Of a stretch of 6,943 bases of DNA, positions 4,430 to 6,943 are shown piece by piece. Under the pieces are notes generated by a model. That model did not search any database. It had not been told where the DNA came from and was given only the letters and a program-made list of their open reading frames with translations. The position numbers and the translations under genes are program-made. Position 1 is the stretch's first letter; each line of letters starts with the position of its first letter. The stretch comes from CAYSIX01 sp964431205 (lineage in GTDB: Bacteria; Planctomycetota; Phycisphaerae; Phycisphaerales; Phycisphaeraceae), in the NCBI GenBank assembly GCA_964431205.1, contig CAYSIX010000217.1, positions 1 to 6,943 of the forward strand. Reading direction: 5' to 3'.

Positions 4430-6454
4430 TCAGCAGTCCCGGGCGTTTCGGCGGTCGCCGAAGCTCTTTTGACATCGGTTCCGCCACGCCCCGACGCCAC
4501 CGAGCACGAACAGCGTGCCCAAGGCGCCCGGCTCGGGCACGGCAAGGGCGGGCGTTGTGCCAAAGTGAGACTGCCACAGGCCGAGGTCGAACGCGTCGGC
4601 ATCGCCGTCGCCGTCCGCGTCGCCGTCGAGCGCCAGCGAGAAGCGGGCCAGGCCGAAGCCGCTCTGCCACAGGCCCAGGTCGAACGCATCAACGTCCCCG
4701 TCGCCGTCGAAGTCGCCGGGGGTGTGCGTCGGGAACGCCAGGCCCTCGATGAGCAGCGAGTACGCCTGGTCCAGGTCGCGCCACGCCGGGCCGTCAAACG
4801 CGATGTTCACGCTGAGCGGATCGCCGATATCCAGCAGCTCCCCCAGACGCTCAGCCTCGATCAGCACCTGCTCGACGTTGTCCACGCGGTTGGGCCCGCC
4901 GCGGATCGCGCGTGCCTGCGGCCGCTCCCGGTCCAGTGACCAAGGGTAAAACCGATTTCCATCCCCGTCCTCCAGCCACAGCGACAGGTCGTTGACCAGC
5001 ATCCGTGTCGACACGTCGACGCCCCAGGGCGCAAAGTCCTCCGGCGGCGGGTCGTTCCACACCAGCGTCACGCGGACCTCGTCCGAGGCGATCTCCAAAC
5101 CCTCGAGCGTGAACTCGTCATGCCCGCCGATCGATCGCTCGAACACGTGCCGGTCGCGGCCGTCGCGCGGCGGGTGGAGCGCGTCGGTGAGGAACGTGGC
5201 GGCGCGGGCGGCGTCGGCCAGCCCCCAGCCGGTCTGGTAATCGGGGCCGAAGGGCCCGACGTCCGTGGCGTTGTGGATGAGCACGGCTTTCTGCGTGGAG
5301 CTGAGCGGGGTGTACCCGTCGTCGAGGTTGCGCCAGTGCTCGAGCAGCAGCGCCGCGGCGCCCGAGACGTTGGGCGCGGCGAAGGACGTGCCATACACCC
5401 AGTCGTATTCGTCATCCCCGTCGTCGGAAGGCGTATAGACCCACTGTCCATTGCCGAGCAGATCGGGCTTGATGCGTCCGTCGTCCGTAGGACCGACGCC
5501 GGAAAAGTCGCTCACCACAACGGACGGCGGATGCACGGGGTCGGCGGTGAAGTCGTCGGCCGAACCGACAACGAGGCTGTTCTTGGCGACCGCGTAATCG
5601 TTGAGCGTGTCGTAACCGGTGCCGGGATCGCCATCGGCGGCCGCCGGCGGGTAGTACTCGCTGCGGACGCGCCACCAGCCCGTACTCAACTGCTCGACGA
5701 ATCGGGTGGGCACTTCGTCGTCGAACCAGGCGGCGTACGTCCCGTCGCCTTGCAGGTCCTGAAACCGATCGTCCCGATCGTTTCCCGTGATCCACACGCC
5801 GAGGTGGCGTGGATGCTTGTGCAGCGCAGCGTCGACCATCTCCGCCCGGTCGTCGTATCGGCCGAACCAGGGGTCTTCCACGGTCGAGGTCGGCGGGTAC
5901 CCGTACCAGGTGTCGTAGCGTACGCCATTGAACGTCGCCTCGCGCCACCCGCGATAACGAAGATAGGAGTGATTGGAGATGTCCTCGACGGCGGCGCGAC
6001 GGGCGAAGTCCGCTTCGAGCAGTCCGCTTCGATAGCTGTGGATCACCACACCCGGCGCGGTGCCGCGCGCCCTCGGCTCGACGCCCGAGGCCGCAAGCGT
6101 GCCGGCCACCCACGTCGCGTGGTCGGTGCGGGAACCACTGTGAAAGGGCACGACTCGGGTCACGTCACCGGCGGTGGTCTGGAACTCCACGTGCGAGGCC
6201 CGGACAAGTCCCGTGTCCCAGACCCCGACGACCACGCCCTTTCCGGTGAGCTCGAGCCCGAGCTCCCCACCGGGCCAAACCCGATCCGCGTTGATCGTGT
6301 CGGCGGCGTCCGCGTTGCCCGGCCCGGTGCCGCCGGGGCCGAAAACGGTCGCGAAGGCCGTAAGCGGTGTGCTCAGCCACGTCGCGACACATATCGCCGA
6401 TGCCCACCGGCGTAGAGTTTTCAACGTGATATGGACGCCGGTGGATGTGCCCAC
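4430..6454 (-). CDS. Secreted subtilisin-family (S8) serine protease with dockerin-like module and PEP-CTERM
   Basis: I place the start at a GTG (6452-6454) because GGGAGGAGG lies seven bases upstream; a longer in-frame ATG at 6511 would put this Shine-Dalgarno inside the gene and precede the signal peptide with an unlikely extension. The protein has 674 residues. A signal peptide (KTLRRWASAICVATWL..., cleavage likely after TAFA, about residue 35) leads directly into the catalytic domain. The S8 triad is Asp80 (VVVGVWDTG), His112 (RTDHATWVAGTLAASG) and Ser357 (YGTSFAAPNVSGAAALL), with an oxyanion Asn at 225 (WITGN). No I9-type propeptide fits in the roughly 25 residues before the core. After the catalytic domain comes a beta-sandwich (VRVTLVWNDPPP ... 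LVNDLSLWLED, about 440-575), then a two-loop calcium module (580-632) and VPEPGALGTLFVLGGVGAW with basic residues (639-660). An 18-residue polar tail follows, longer than usual for PEP-CTERM. It is probably a surface-anchored, calcium-stabilised endopeptidase; its substrate is unknown. Confidence 0.92.
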   Translation of the reverse strand: MGTSTGVHITLKTLRRWASAICVATWLSTPLTAFATVFGPGGTGPGNADAADTINADRVWPGGELGLELTGKGVVVGVWDTGLVRASHVEFQTTAGDVTRVVPFHSGSRTDHATWVAGTLAASGVEPRARGTAPGVVIHSYRSGLLEADFARRAAVEDISNHSYLRYRGWREATFNGVRYDTWYGYPPTSTVEDPWFGRYDDRAEMVDAALHKHPRHLGVWITGNDRDDRFQDLQGDGTYAAWFDDEVPTRFVEQLSTGWWRVRSEYYPPAAADGDPGTGYDTLNDYAVAKNSLVVGSADDFTADPVHPPSVVVSDFSGVGPTDDGRIKPDLLGNGQWVYTPSDDGDDEYDWVYGTSFAAPNVSGAAALLLEHWRNLDDGYTPLSSTQKAVLIHNATDVGPFGPDYQTGWGLADAARAATFLTDALHPPRDGRDRHVFERSIGGHDEFTLEGLEIASDEVRVTLVWNDPPPEDFAPWGVDVSTRMLVNDLSLWLEDGDGNRFYPWSLDRERPQARAIRGGPNRVDNVEQVLIEAERLGELLDIGDPLSVNIAFDGPAWRDLDQAYSLLIEGLAFPTHTPGDFDGDGDVDAFDLGLWQSGFGLARFSLALDGDADGDGDADAFDLGLWQSHFGTTPALAVPEPGALGTLFVLGGVGAWRNRCQKSFGDRRNARDC

Positions 6455-6461
6455 GCGGAAG

Positions 6462-6470
6462 CCTCCTCCC
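6462..6470 (-). promoter_or_regulatory. Strong ribosome binding site fixing the protease GTG start
   Basis: GGGAGGAGG on the minus strand is followed by a seven-base spacer and GTG at 6454-6452. It is the most complete Shine-Dalgarno in the window and decides the start against the ATG at 6511. Confidence 0.8.
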
Positions 6471-6475
6471 GAAAC

Positions 6476-6481
6476 AGTGTA
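6476..6481 (-). promoter_or_regulatory. Possible -10 (TACACT) of the protease gene
   Basis: On the minus strand GGATACACTG occurs just upstream of the GGGAGGAGG ribosome binding site (6462-6470). It would give a leader of only about 15 bases. No -35 resembling TTGACA is present at 16-18 bases, so this is tentative. Confidence 0.3.
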
Positions 6482-6515
6482 TCCGATAGGCCGACGCGCG
6501 CCCAGAACCATCCGA

Positions 6516-6566
6516 CGCGATCGCGAGACAAAATCGAAGGCCCGCCCCCGCTGCCCGCTTTCTCGC
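6516..6566 (-). other. metF 3' spacer with inverted repeats
   Basis: TCTCGC (6561-6566) and GCGAGA (6523-6528) could pair across a 32-base loop just after the metF stop, and CGCGATCGCG (6516-6525) is a ten-base palindrome. Neither is followed by a T run, so no clear terminator can be called. Confidence 0.25.
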
Positions 6567-6943
6567 CTACTGCCGCAGGGCGACGCTGTCGCGCACGCCC
6601 AGGTTGTGGAAGATCTGACGCGTCGCGTCCGACTTGTTCAGCGTGTAGAGGTGGATCCCGCGGACCTGGTGGTCCAGCAGGTCGCGGCACTGCTCGGTGG
6701 CCCAGTGCACGCCGACGGCCTTGACCGCGTCCGGGTCGTCGCCGCAGCGGTCGATCGCGCGCAGCAGCGGTGCGGGGAAGCGCGCCCCCGCGGCCAGGTC
6801 GGCCATGCGCCGCATGCCCTTGGCCGAGGTGATCGGCATGATGCCGGCGATGATCGGCACGTGGATGTTCGCGTGCTCGCAGCGCTCGCGGAAGTCGTAG
6901 AAGTCGCGGTTGTCGAAAAAGAGCTGCGTGCAGATGTAGTCGG
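6567..6943 (-). CDS. metF: 5,10-methylenetetrahydrofolate reductase, partial (C-terminal 124 residues)
   Basis: MetF reduces 5,10-methylene-tetrahydrofolate to 5-methyl-tetrahydrofolate with FAD, supplying the methyl group for methionine synthesis in the cytoplasm. The visible part begins at the right edge of the window and ends at TAG (6567-6569). It shows the conserved YICTQLFFDN (the Gln in TQ(L/F)FFD contacts folate in the family), PIIAGIMPI, the region around PAPLLRAIDRCGDD, VGVHWATEQCRDLL, and the final barrel motif GIHLYTLNKSDATRQIFHNLGVR. The end of the barrel and a short tail agree with the usual C-terminus of bacterial MetF of about 300 residues, so roughly the first 60 per cent is outside the window. 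It reads in the same direction as the protease gene 112 bp downstream, but the strong internal ribosome binding site and unrelated role argue for separate units. Confidence 0.95.
   Translation of the reverse strand, partial: DYICTQLFFDNRDFYDFRERCEHANIHVPIIAGIMPITSAKGMRRMADLAAGARFPAPLLRAIDRCGDDPDAVKAVGVHWATEQCRDLLDHQVRGIHLYTLNKSDATRQIFHNLGVRDSVALRQ

Noticed and set aside
5120..6415. 431-codon open frame on the plus strand opposite the protease gene
   Set aside because: It is a shadow of a high-GC gene: the translation is rich in V, R, G and A with no domain, while the minus strand encodes a full S8 protease with its catalytic triad.
6455..6511. N-terminal extension of the protease from the ATG at 6511
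   Set aside because: The strong GGGAGGAGG and the TACACT hexamer lie inside this stretch, and the extension would displace the signal peptide from the N-terminus.

Overview
The window is GC-rich bacterial DNA that most resembles a planctomycete of the class Phycisphaerae. This is inferred from three features: secreted proteins carrying PEP-CTERM exosortase sorting signals, two-loop dockerin/EF-hand-like modules of the DxDxDGDVDxxDL type, and a two-CxxC membrane protein of a pattern I associate with planctomycetes. No rRNA or other marker is present to confirm the lineage.

Left part (1-1659): housekeeping-type genes. A partial zinc-ribbon membrane protein (minus strand, cut by the left edge) diverges from nnrE, the NAD(P)H-hydrate epimerase that repairs damaged nicotinamide cofactors. 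A small, strongly basic protein of 108 residues follows on the same strand. Then comes a gene-poor interval of 586 bp (1660-2245) between converging genes. It holds several short direct and inverted repeats but no convincing gene.

Middle and right part (2246-6454): two minus-strand genes for exported, PEP-CTERM-sorted proteins. The promoter-distal one (2246-4267) is unusual. It looks like two complete PEP-CTERM proteins joined in one reading frame: signal peptide, beta-sandwich, dockerin-like pair and PEP-CTERM, then immediately a second signal-peptide-like segment, beta-propeller-like repeats, the same dockerin-like pair and a second PEP-CTERM. The two dockerin-like modules are identical over 162 bp at DNA level. 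The other gene (4430-6454) is a secreted subtilisin-family (S8) protease ending in a diverged copy of the same dockerin-like pair plus PEP-CTERM. It starts at a GTG behind a strong ribosome binding site.

Right edge (6567-6943): the C-terminal part of metF (methylenetetrahydrofolate reductase), minus strand.

The two exported-protein genes share architecture and very likely the same export and sorting route (Sec, then exosortase). The exosortase itself, any cohesin partner and the NnrD dehydratase are not in the window. The main item for follow-up is the fused double PEP-CTERM gene and its recently homogenised module.
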